Position numbers and translations under genes: made by a program. Below are positions 48,543 through 57,830 of a DNA stretch of 64,000 bases, one piece after another. Within the stretch, counting starts at the first letter, position 1; every line of letters starts with the position of its first letter. The notes under the pieces were generated by a model. That model was not told where the DNA came from. It ran no database searches and saw nothing but the letters and a program-made list of their open reading frames with translations. This DNA is from Augochlora pura (taxonomy: Eukaryota > Arthropoda > Insecta > Hymenoptera > Halictidae), in NCBI RefSeq assembly GCF_028453695.1, contig NC_135778.1, positions 28,943,214 to 29,007,213 on the forward strand, in the 5' to 3' direction.

Positions 48543-49116
48543 ACCCATCCGCAGGAAGCCGAAAGTGCCCAAACCAATTGGAAATCTGGCCGTTGAGCGT
48601 CGGGGAACGCGTCTACCGCAAAAACCGTCCGAAAACTGGCATGTTTAGGCGAACGGAGGGCGAGGCGTCCCTAATCCTGGACATGTCCTGGAAGTGGCCT
48701 CGGGATAGGTGGCCCAGCAGAGCGATAAAAACGCATCGGAAAACATCAGCAGCACCGCCGACGATCGTTCGAGTGGGATCTCGGCGATCGGGCAAGGAGA
48801 CGACGGGGACATTCAGGGGCGGAAAGAAAGGGGGCCAGAGGGGACGGGCGAGGGTAAATCCGGGAGAAAGGTAGAGATGGAGGTTTATGATAGTTCACCA
48901 AAGCCAGCCGCGGTATCGATCGGCGAATAAAGCCGCGCAGACCTATTTCCTCGGCCGGGCCTGTTTGCTGGCTGCCTACACAGTGTTTTGTGACGAGGAT
49001 TTTGGCCGGTGGCCAAGCTCATTTCAAATGGACGTATTACATCATGAGTTTAGCGATTCAATGTTTTGTTGGTACATAACGTCCCTTTGCAGCGGCCCGA
49101 CACCGATGCATGTCCC

Positions 49117-49121
<5 letters not shown>

Positions 49122-49156
<35 letters not shown>

Positions 49157-49166
49157 TCGCTCTCTG
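49122..49166. repeat. (TC)n microsatellite
   Basis: About 20 TC units, one ACTC interruption. Confidence 0.95.
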
Positions 49167-49395
49167 TGCACTGCACGAGCTACGCTCCACACGAGCTCCG
49201 CTCTGTGCACACTGGCCGAGAGAACGATCCATATGGACGGATATTTGTTTAGGATGCTGTCTTGGAAGATGGACCACTCTGTGGGTCAGGGTTCGACGAC
49301 CGCGCCGCTTTAGATCGATCTTCGCCGAACGAATGCGCGACCATGCTCGTTCCCGTTTTCGGATTGTTAACTGTACTCTCAAGTGTGAGATACGC

Positions 49396-49830
49396 ATTTT
49401 CTGGGCACGACGAATTTTTTACTTATACTGTAGAGTGTGCTTTGTAAAATGGCGGAGATCGCGTGAAATTATGTTATGCGATTTGCTGTTAATAATTTTT
49501 TTAACGAAGCACTTCTCTGTTGGTAGCTGACCGAAATCGGCGAGTTAAGCTTTCGAAGACATTATGACACTAGAATAGGAGATCTTTTTGAGCGGAATAT
49601 TTTTTTAATTATACTATAAAACGTGCTTCGCAACATGGCGAAGCGTGAAATTATACTCAGTAGTTTGGTTATTCAAAATTGTTTGAGGAGTGCTTCTTTG
49701 CTAGTAGGAGCTCGAAGGAAACAAAACGGTCGGTAAAATGATAATAATACCGTAAAAAACATCTCACTTATATAAAACATCCTCTAAAGCATGGCGCAGG
49801 TTGTACAAAATTAACCTGCATTAAATGTAT
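49396..49830 (+). repeat. Local tandem array, about 156-186 bp period
   Basis: An A(A/C)(A/C)ATGGCG anchor is at 49446, 49632 and 49788. The first two are preceded by a TATACT(G/A)TA word and followed by a CGTGAAATTAT word. Units also share GAAG(C/A)ACTTCT-like and GGAG-rich segments. Confidence 0.78.
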
Positions 49831-50860
49831 AAAAAAAAAAGATTCCGAAATCTGTAAAAGTAGAACGCAGTTGCCGAAAGGGCGGAAGACGCGGCAGCAA
49901 AGGGACGGTTTCCGTGGGCCGGTCAACTGATCAACATTTCCGATCGAATGCCAATTACACCCGCAATAACAATCAGAGATTATTGGCATGCACCGCGGCG
50001 TTACTATTCGGCGAGCGTCGCCGTGTATCTGCAGACGATCTCGAGCAAAATCCATAGGCGGGGGTCCGGCCGATATAATACGGTGCACACGAGTGCACAC
50101 GCACGTACGGCCGTGCACGGACAACCGTAAAGACACGCATCGAATGGGATTGGATTCAGATCGCGTGCGCTCCCATGCATCGCCGGGACGCGATCGATGG
50201 ATCGACGATATACCCCCGGACGGATCCGCTTCGAAAGCCCATTAGAAGTCGAATATGAAACGTCGACGCCGACGCCGACGCCGACGCTGACGCCGACGCA
50301 GCCAGCCCCCGGGCTCATTCTTAACCCATTAACGCTCGCTGATTCGTCGAGGACGCTTCAGCCCTGAACAACCGTGGAAAAGAGCTGCGCATTCATCAAA
50401 TGGCTCAGCTAATGTTTATTCTCTCGATCCGCGTGTCGGGAAATCGCTCCGCAGCTCTCCCGCGGATCACCGTTTCCCACGGACCCCGGCCAAAGCGAGC
50501 CGAAATGTTCCTCCATTTAAGCCTCCATTTTTCAATCTAACAAATGTAGTTTTTTTTAGCGGAAACGAGTGCACGGCACGTGGATAAAACACGTGTCTGA
50601 ACTATTCGAGGTTACGTTTAAACATACGATCGTCAGTGTAGTTGCAAGCCAACTGAGATAAAACAAAAGGTGGTCCCCCAAAGAGAGTTTGATTGGGGGG
50701 GGGGGGCCATGTTCGACGGTGGTGACTATTCAACAGATAATAATGCGATCTACGTATTGCTCTTTAACATAAGCTCACCGAACTGTAACAGTTAATGTAA
50801 TAACAATTAATGCTACGAAGTGCGCTGAAAACTATGGAAAACTTCGGATCGAAATTGGCC
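49831..50860. other. Unique non-coding DNA
   Basis: CpG-rich. Contains the GACGCC repeat at 50264-50300, a 12-base poly-G at 50695-50706 and a TTAACCCATTAACGC word at 50321 that resembles a piggyBac-type end without a partner. ORFs 49768-50136 (minus) and 50004-50318 (minus) are unrecognised. Confidence 0.5.
50264..50300. repeat. (GACGCC)n hexanucleotide repeat
   Basis: Six GACGCC/GACGCT units in a row. Confidence 0.93.
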
Positions 50861-51345
50861 GACTTTCTCAGACGATATCTCCGCGTGGAATCATTGCACG
50901 ATCATGATCGTTTTTGATAATTAAAGCTTGGAATCTCTACTTTAAGACAAGGTTTCTTGATTTTAAGTTAGCTGAACCATCGCTGCTGAAACTGTTTAAA
51001 TGCGAGGCCAGGTTTGTCGCTTTGAAGATCGTTGACAAATTGTATGCGAGACACGTAAGGGTTACTCTAATGTAACTTCGCGGGAAGAAATCGCAGACGC
51101 TTTTCTTTCATTTCGAATTAAAGGAGAAGGTTTGAACTCTATTTCTTTGGGAACGGGATCTTCGACAAAAGTTTGACGAGGTTAGTGGATTTTGGCAAAC
51201 TTGCTCTATGGGTATGACGAACTTGATCTTTTGGTATGACAAACGTGGTCTTTTATTTAAAGAGTTACAATGACAAAGGTGTGACTAATTTAGAATCGAG
51301 AAATGTTGCCTTAAAGTAGAGATTTCAAGCTTTAATTTAAAATAA
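50861..51345. repeat. Repeat family C, inverted pair
   Basis: A plus-strand C unit (about 50875 on; TTAAAGCTTGGAATCTCTAC at 50921) faces a minus-strand unit whose matching word is at 51310-51335, with one mismatch in 26. Similarity extends about 30 bases beyond both ends (AAT(C/T)ATTGCA and GATCATT-like words), so it is better read as inverted family C units than as a MITE with exact termini. Confidence 0.75.
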
Positions 51346-51622
51346 AGATCGCCATGCTGCAATAATTTTTCTCGGAATTTATCAGACTTGATTAATTTTG
51401 ATCTGAAATTTTTCTGCACCATTTTTCTATCCTATTAATTTTATTTATATAAAATTCAGATATTCAACTCAGAATATTATTATAATATTATTAGAACATC
51501 CATAGAATGTTATTAAAATATTCTAGTAATATTGTTAAGATATTCTTAAAATACTATTAGAATATTTTCAGAATATTCTCTGAATATTCCTATGAGGAGA
51601 CCTCTATTTTTGGAAAGCAACG

Positions 51623-51668
51623 CTCTTTCTCTCTCTCTCTCTCTCTCTCTCGCTCTCGCTCTCGCTCT
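51623..51668. repeat. (TC)n microsatellite
   Basis: TC run ending in three CTCGCT variants. Confidence 0.95.
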
Positions 51669-52652
51669 GTCACACACATACACGTTCTCGCTGTCTCGGT
51701 AATTCACTGAAGAAGTCTTTTTCGCGCGGAGAACCCGAAGACACACAGAGGATCCTTTTGCGTTTCTAGTAATCAGTAATGCACACGCGTCTCCTCATTT
51801 CTTTGCGAGAGAATTTTCTGCGCGAACGAAGGATGCATTAGGGGCCATTACGTCGGATGACACTCTTTATAAGTCCGGAGGCAACAGAAACTTGTCGGGT
51901 CAGATTCCTCGAAGATGAACTCCGCCTTCTGCTGCATCTTTTGATACGTCTGCTCGCAGCCGTGATAATCATTTCATTCACTATTTCCTCCAGAAAACGT
52001 CCCCGACTAGATCGAATTGCCGTTCCGCCTCTAATCGTTGTTTAAAAACATCGTTCCGTTTTACAAGAATGATCAGCGTCGAGATAACAGTATAATAAAC
52101 CTAAACCACCATCGACATCAATTTTTTTATAAATTTCTCCCGCCCTAATTCCATAGTACAAAAAGTTAATTTTCAAAAAGCTGCCACGGAGAATACAAAA
52201 GTCGAGAGAAATATATTTCTTTGTTTGTAAAAATATATATTTTGGGAATTCTTTTGCCGTCAACTAGACACTGTAACGAGCCTAAATAGTATTTGTAGTA
52301 ATTTACTTTCGACGCAGTTTGCATTTAATTTGAGAATTTCAGAACCGAGTGGCCGAACATATATTGCACGGAAATATTTTCGGAAAAGTTTCTCTGGTGG
52401 CCCGGATAAGCGGCAAATTTTTCTCACCGTCATACGGGGATTAGAGAGACGAGAGAGTCTGTTGTTTGCATAGCAGATAGAGTGATTTCAGCGTTGTGTT
52501 GGATCGCGCGAGCCATCGAATCGAAGTTTTCTTCGGGAAATCTCGATGCACGGTCGAATGTCCGCCGATAAGAAAGGTGTAAGGAAACTTTTCAATTCGT
52601 TTGAAATGTTGCTGGTAATGTGATTGTAATCTGGAATGGCATTGCAGTTGCG

Positions 52653-52709
52653 AAAGAGAGAGAGAACGAGCAAGAGAGAGCGAAAGAGAGAGAGAGAGAG
52701 GGAAAGAGG
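52653..52709. repeat. (GA)n microsatellite
   Basis: GA run interrupted by AACGAGCAA and CGAAA. Confidence 0.93.
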
Positions 52710-52883
52710 ATCACTGTTTACGTAGATTTCTCTGCACCAGTCTTATCAGTTTCATGCTGTTTGATGCACTTCGAGGAAAAGTATTCAACCGGCTGAGACT
52801 CTTCTGGGCAAAGGAAGTCCCATTGCAATTACTTCCTCCCGGAAAGTCGAAGATTCTGTTAATATCGTAGTAAATGCTATTAT

Positions 52884-53212
52884 TTAACACGTTGAATGCC
52901 ACGCCCATTTTACAGGAATTGTCCGTGGCGCCACGATGAATTTTCTATTATGCGATACATATAATGTCACATAATAAAACTATATTTCGTGTATAAATAA
53001 AACTATTTTCAGATGTTTTATAAGGCATTCATTTCCTCACACCACTACATCAACGATGATAATAATAAAAAAATTATAAGTATTGTCATTTGTTTAAATT
53101 ATATGTATATATTTTCATCAATCTGAGCGCGCCGGTCACCGGTGGCCCCCATGGCGTCACTGCCAAGTTCAGTGCCGGTCACCGGTGACCCCCGTGGCAT
53201 TCAACGTGTTAA
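52884..53212. mobile_element. piggyBac-type MITE with TTAA target duplication
   Basis: The body is 52888-53208 (321 bp). It starts CACGTTGAATGCCACG and ends CGTGGCATTCAACGTG, a perfect 16-base inverted repeat. TTAA flanks lie at 52884-52887 and 53209-53212. The ends match the 184-bp element at 3442-3633 except that AATG replaces AGCG. Near the right end, GCCGGTCACCGGTG followed by (A/G/C)CCCCC(A/G)TGGC occurs twice. There is no transposase frame. Confidence 0.93.
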
Positions 53213-53787
53213 ATATTAATGACATTTTTCTTTTCTGCCCTTACGTAATTCCAGCCTTCTGTGTTTTTATACAGGGTGGGGCAAATAAAGTGTTACAAAG
53301 CAATATCTCCATTATCGTTAATGATACGCGACAAATGCTTGAGGGACAAATTGTTTGCTTCGAAGGGGTACATGTTGTGGTGGAAATGATTTTTGTTTAA
53401 AGGTCATATTTTTTAAGATTTGAAACTCACCGATGTTTTTTCAAATGGAACTACGTATTTGTTTTTCGCTGGCATTATTGCCGATTTTAAGACGAATCCA
53501 GCGACCTATAACTCAAGGTCATTCTAGTTGCGCAAAGTATGAAAATAGTTGAAGAATCGATAAATGTCGCAGTAATCACTTCCACAGATTCCACTAACCT
53601 TGGTTTGATTCTACCTACAGAACATGCTCGAAATGATGTTCGTTTGTGTTTTGTTGAGTTCTTTACCTCACGCAACAACATAAACATATTAGTTAGCTAC
53701 GCATTACCTTCTAATATGAATACGTCGGATCGTATATTTAGATATTTTTTCATTTCTATATCTCTATAGTTTTATGTTTCTACAGTT
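53213..53787. other. Unique DNA with a lone transposon-like end
   Basis: TATACAGGGTGGGGCAAATA at 53268 resembles the TA(T)ACAGGGTG ends of insect Tc1/mariner-like or similar elements. I found no inverted partner downstream. ORFs 53185-53400 and 53539-53769 are short and unrecognised, and the first starts inside the MITE. Confidence 0.5.
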
Positions 53788-53999
53788 CTATATTTCTATA
53801 TTTCTATATTTCTATATTTCTATATTTCTATATTTTTATATTTCTATATTTCTATATTTCTATATTTCTATATTTCTATATTTCTATATTTCTATATTTC
53901 TATATTTCTATATTTCTATATTTCTATATTTCTATATTTCTATATTTCTATATTTCTATATTCCTATATTCCTATATTTCTATATTTCTATATTTCTAC
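53788..53999. repeat. (CTATATTT)n octanucleotide array
   Basis: About 26 near-perfect 8-base units over 210 bases. Its plus-strand frame translates to a repeating Ile-Ser-Ile-Phe-Leu-Tyr pattern (53774-54160), which should not be read as a protein. Confidence 0.97.
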
Positions 54000-55110
54000 A
54001 TAAAGGTATTTCCAGCATATCAGATTTCACATTAAAGCATCTCTGGGCAACATTGCATCAATATATCTCGATATTATGCTATTTATTACATGAAACGCGG
54101 CACGATGCGTTATGCTTTCGAAATTATTGGGGGGCAGTCTTATTCGTCTGTGAAACATAGTGAAAGAGCGAAGGGTATACGAACCGTTACTTGATTTCAG
54201 TGATCATTTAACCAGTTCCTTTCAACGTTCCTCGTCCTTTCACCTTCGCATTACTCTTCTGACGTCTGATTCGATTTTATTTGATATAGAAAAGAACCCG
54301 GGGCACACCGTGCTTCTATCCCGGTGCTTTTAACGGCCCTGTCGAAGAATAACGCCGATCATACCATGAAAATTTAATTCGAATAGGAACCGTGTAGAAT
54401 CATTATGAGAGATTGATGAGTTGCGTGCCCGTGGATCGCGCCGAGGGAAAGCAAAACGAACTTTCGGTTGGTCGCCAATTAAAAAAGAAGCTTAGATGGA
54501 TTCTGCGCAGATATAAAAATCTAGGAATTTATTTATGGAGAATTGAAAGGGATGTATAGATTTGACATATTAATTTGAATGTATATTCGTATGGAAGTAT
54601 AAAAATATAAAAGTGTACTGATTGTGGTATAAAAATATAGAAATATAGAAGTGTATCTATGTTACTATAGAAATATAAAATTAGAAAATTATATTGACAG
54701 TGGTATAATAATATAGAAATATAAATACGTTTCAGAAATATAAAAGTATATCTATGTTTTTATATTTTTGATATAAATATAAATATGTCAATATAGATAT
54801 ATTTTAGAAATATAGAAATACATCTATATTTTTGTATTTTTCATATAAGTATAAACATTTAAGTATAGACATATTTTAGAAATATATATTTATATTCTTA
54901 CATCACTACCAATATACTTTCATATTTTTATATTTCAATATGAATATATTTCTATGTCAATATATTGTATAATCATACATAGATCATACATAGATGTACT
55001 AAAATGTCTACTAAAATGTACTAAACACATTTAAAATAGAATTATAGAAATATAAATTCATATTCTGGATACAGTAAAACATGAAAATATAGAGATATAA
55101 AAATCTATGG
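54000..55110. other. Unique DNA, then AT-rich ATATAGAAATATA tract
   Basis: 54000-54480 is unique and carries no gene I recognise. 54540-55110 consists of degenerate TATAGAAATATA and TATATTTTTATATTT words, similar in composition to the neighbouring octanucleotide array. Confidence 0.6.
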
Positions 55111-55309
55111 GTTAAATTTGTTCAGATCGGAGATATATTTCTTTTACCATTTTTCGAGGGAGACTTATTTTTTCGACTCATCAATTTTGCAACGCCCGCG
55201 TGTCCTAGCCGTCTCCTGATGCTCGTTTCTCGAACTCTGTTCATCGACAGACGGAATAGCAGGTGAAGTGAATTTGCCAAAGAAGCACACTCACTCCACG
55301 ATACATGCG

Positions 55310-55313
<4 letters not shown>

Positions 55314-55389
<76 letters not shown>
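55314..55389. repeat. (TC)n microsatellite, about 38 units
   Basis: Longest dinucleotide array in the window, uninterrupted. Confidence 0.98.
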
Positions 55390-55392
<3 letters not shown>

Positions 55393-56205
55393 GCTTCCAT
55401 GGCCCCTTTTTTACAAGCTGACAAATGGAACTAGCTTTTTACCGTGTGTTACAAGCCGCATCATGGTTGACTTCGCGACAAGTTCGACTTTTGACAAATC
55501 GGCCACACCCCCCTTTTTACTCGGCCGATGTCTAAGCGACCATAAGTTCAATTTAACACTTTTTTTTTTCTGTCGTTCGAAAATTATGAAAGAAATCCCA
55601 CACATTACAGACGTCTATCTAAACATCGTGGAATTTTTTTTACAATTTTTCACTTCGACATTGTTATTACAAAAATAGAGAAACCTCGGAGAAAATATGT
55701 TTTCGCGGTATTTTTCTTCTTTAACAAAAGAAAATTCTAATATAATACAATGTTAGAATCGAAAAATTCTAAAAGAAATCTTACATGTTGCAGATACGTA
55801 AACAGATGGAACGTAATATTTTCGAATTTTTCCGACGACGTTTCGGGAAGTTATTAAACAACTGCCGTTTAATTCCCTTCCTGTGAACCGGACCCGCGCG
55901 AATTGTTTATATTTCATAAATAATCGCATGGTCGCGTGCAGTGTCCGATAACTCCGGTTTTTATCTACTTAACGAACGAAAACAGGGTTGCGCGGCGGCA
56001 ACAAATATCCGGCGGCAACGAATGCGGCTCCGAACGGGTGGCTCGCGACACGAGATTATATAAATATAGGTTGTCCGTGTAAATTAGTCGGTCGGATCTT
56101 GGCCGTAGGGCTCGGTAAATGCGACGGTGATTAATGCGGGGCTGGTTATTGTTGTCAAGCACAATTTCGCGAACGATAAACACGGAAAAAGTAGATTAAA
56201 ACGCC

Positions 56206-56241
56206 GCGCGCCCGCCCGGCCGCCCGGCCGCCCGCCGGCCG
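56206..56241. repeat. GC-rich CCGCCCGGC tandem tract
   Basis: About 36 bases of C and G only, with GCCCGGCC units repeated about three times. Confidence 0.9.
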
Positions 56242-56713
56242 TGTCGACGCAGTCGCTTTAATTCGCCGATTTATACGGATTCGTAATTGTTGCCCCGTAA
56301 TTCGCCGGCTCAGTTTCGAAATTGTGATTTGAAAATATCGGCCGAGTCGCGCGGGCCTCTCGCCATCGATAAACGTAAATTGGATTTTCGGCGGTGACCT
56401 TTTCCCCGATCGCGACGCGTAATCTAATTTCCGAGCGTGCGAGTCGAGGGTCAAGGGGCGCCACTGTCACCGGCGTGGCTTAATTTTGACATCGAGTACC
56501 AATTTGCCAGCGAGCAAACGCTACATACCACCTCAGCAGCCGTCATAGTGATCATTATGCCGTACTATTGCTGGTAAACGCTGCTTTTCCACCATTTTTG
56601 AATACATTTATTTATACGCCAATGTCGCGTTATTTTCATCGTTCCTGGTGAGAATTGTTTAACAACGTACGCCAGAAAATTTTATAAGCTGTATTTACGA
56701 CTATGGAACATGT

Positions 56714-57381
56714 AAAAGGGCATAGCCGATTAAAATGGTCAAAACTGCCCTTAGAGGTTTTTCAATGAGTCATACACCGTTCGATAGCTGACCAATAAAA
56801 ACTCATCTGTGCAAAATTTTAACCCTGTAATTTGTCCGTGAGGGTAGTTACAGGATAAATTAGATTTCGCGGTTTTTCGTCATTTTTCCACCTTTAGCGG
56901 CTTTCTAAAATTTTGAAAAAAATATGGCTTATTTTGGACATCAAGGAAAATTGAAGATTTCTCGAAAACTAAAATATATAATATTTTGATATTAATTCCC
57001 TGACAAGGTACTATCACGACTCGTGTATTCAATTTTTCTCAGATTTTTTGCTCCCCTGCAACATTCTCAAAAAAAAAATGAAAACCCAATGTGTCGATGA
57101 TTTTTCCTGTTTGCAACTGAAAAATCGGAAAAAATTCTATAACATTCGGCTTGATGTCCAAAATAAGCCATATTTTTTTCAAAATTTTAGAAAGTCGCTA
57201 AAGGTGGAAAAATGCCGGAAAACCGCGAAATCTAATTTATCCTGTAACTACCTTTACGGACAAATTACAGGGTTAAAATTTTACACAGATGAGTTTTTAT
57301 TGGTCAGCTATCGAACGGTGTATGACTCATTGAAAAACCTCTAGGGGCAGTTTTGACCATCTTAATCTACTATGCCCTTTT
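56714..57381. mobile_element. Foldback (long inverted-repeat) element, complete
   Basis: 668 bp. Left arm 56714-56945 and right arm 57150-57381 are inverted copies of 232 bp each, starting AAAAGGGCATAG and ending CTATGCCCTTTT. A 204-bp AT-rich centre separates them. By eye the arms differ at only a few percent of bases. No transposase; the 98-codon ORF 57048-57344 is arm plus centre. No clear target duplication is seen. As RNA it would form a long hairpin. Confidence 0.93.
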
Positions 57382-57385
57382 TGCT

Positions 57386-57830
57386 AAAATGTTTGCGACA
57401 CATTGGAACCTTTTTTGAGGAATCTTTTATTCGGAGAAGTTTGAAGGGATGTAAGTGAATTATCCCCGGCGAGTGTCTTCAATTCTTTTTTCTAGCGAAG
57501 AGATTCTCGATAAAAAAATCTGCAAAAATTCTACAATGCGTGTTTCGAAGCCTGCTACACGTGAGACTGTTGCTAAAATGTTGCGGGCACTCTGAGGCGT
57601 TTCTTTGGAATTTATTATTCGGAGAAGTTTAGAGGGATGAAAATGAATTTGCTCCGTGAACGGTATCCTCTCGCGTTCGCAACTTTGTCGCAACGAAAAA
57701 AATCTCCAAAAATTCGGCGACACGCGTCGGTACGCGTCCAAGACGTGGGGGATATTTCTGTGAATTTTCGGGCCGAGCGGCAGAATTTCCAAAGCGAGTT
57801 TAGCAAGCACGCCGGGAACAGTTTCCCAAA
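57386..57830 (+). repeat. Local tandem array, about 189-bp period
   Basis: ATTCGGAGAAGTTTGAAGGG-like anchors are at 57431 and 57620. Units share TTGCTAAAATGTT, GAATT(A/T)(T/G)(C/C)(C/T)CCG-like and TCTGCAAAAATTC-like words. The foldback element sits directly at its left edge. Confidence 0.82.

Larger units (their letters stand above)
48089..49395. other. Unique DNA with an AGACCTA minisatellite and TC tract
   Basis: 48452-48542 is a tandem of about 10-base AGACCTA(C/G) units. 48560-48900 is CpG-rich and the (TC)n tract is at 49122-49166. ORFs 48578-48874, 48887-49252 and 49066-49530 run through or near the TC tract and are unrecognised. Confidence 0.5.
51346..52883. other. Unique DNA with TC and GA tracts
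   Basis: 51450-51600 has repeated AATATT(C/A)T words. A (TC)n tract lies at 51623-51668 and a (GA)n tract at 52653-52709. No ORF above 75 codons is recognisable. Confidence 0.55.
55111..56713. other. Unique DNA around a long TC microsatellite
   Basis: Contains (TC)n at 55314-55389 and a GC-rich CCGCCCGGC repeat at 56206-56241. Longer ORFs 55122-55424 (minus) and 55268-55678 (plus) are translations of the TC tract. Others are short and unrecognised. Confidence 0.55.

Noticed and set aside
50321..50340. TTAACCCATTAACGCTCGC as a piggyBac-type end
   Set aside because: No inverted partner or second TTAA at a suitable distance.
53774..54160. 128-codon repetitive Ile/Phe/Tyr ORF
   Set aside because: Direct translation of the (CTATATTT)n array.
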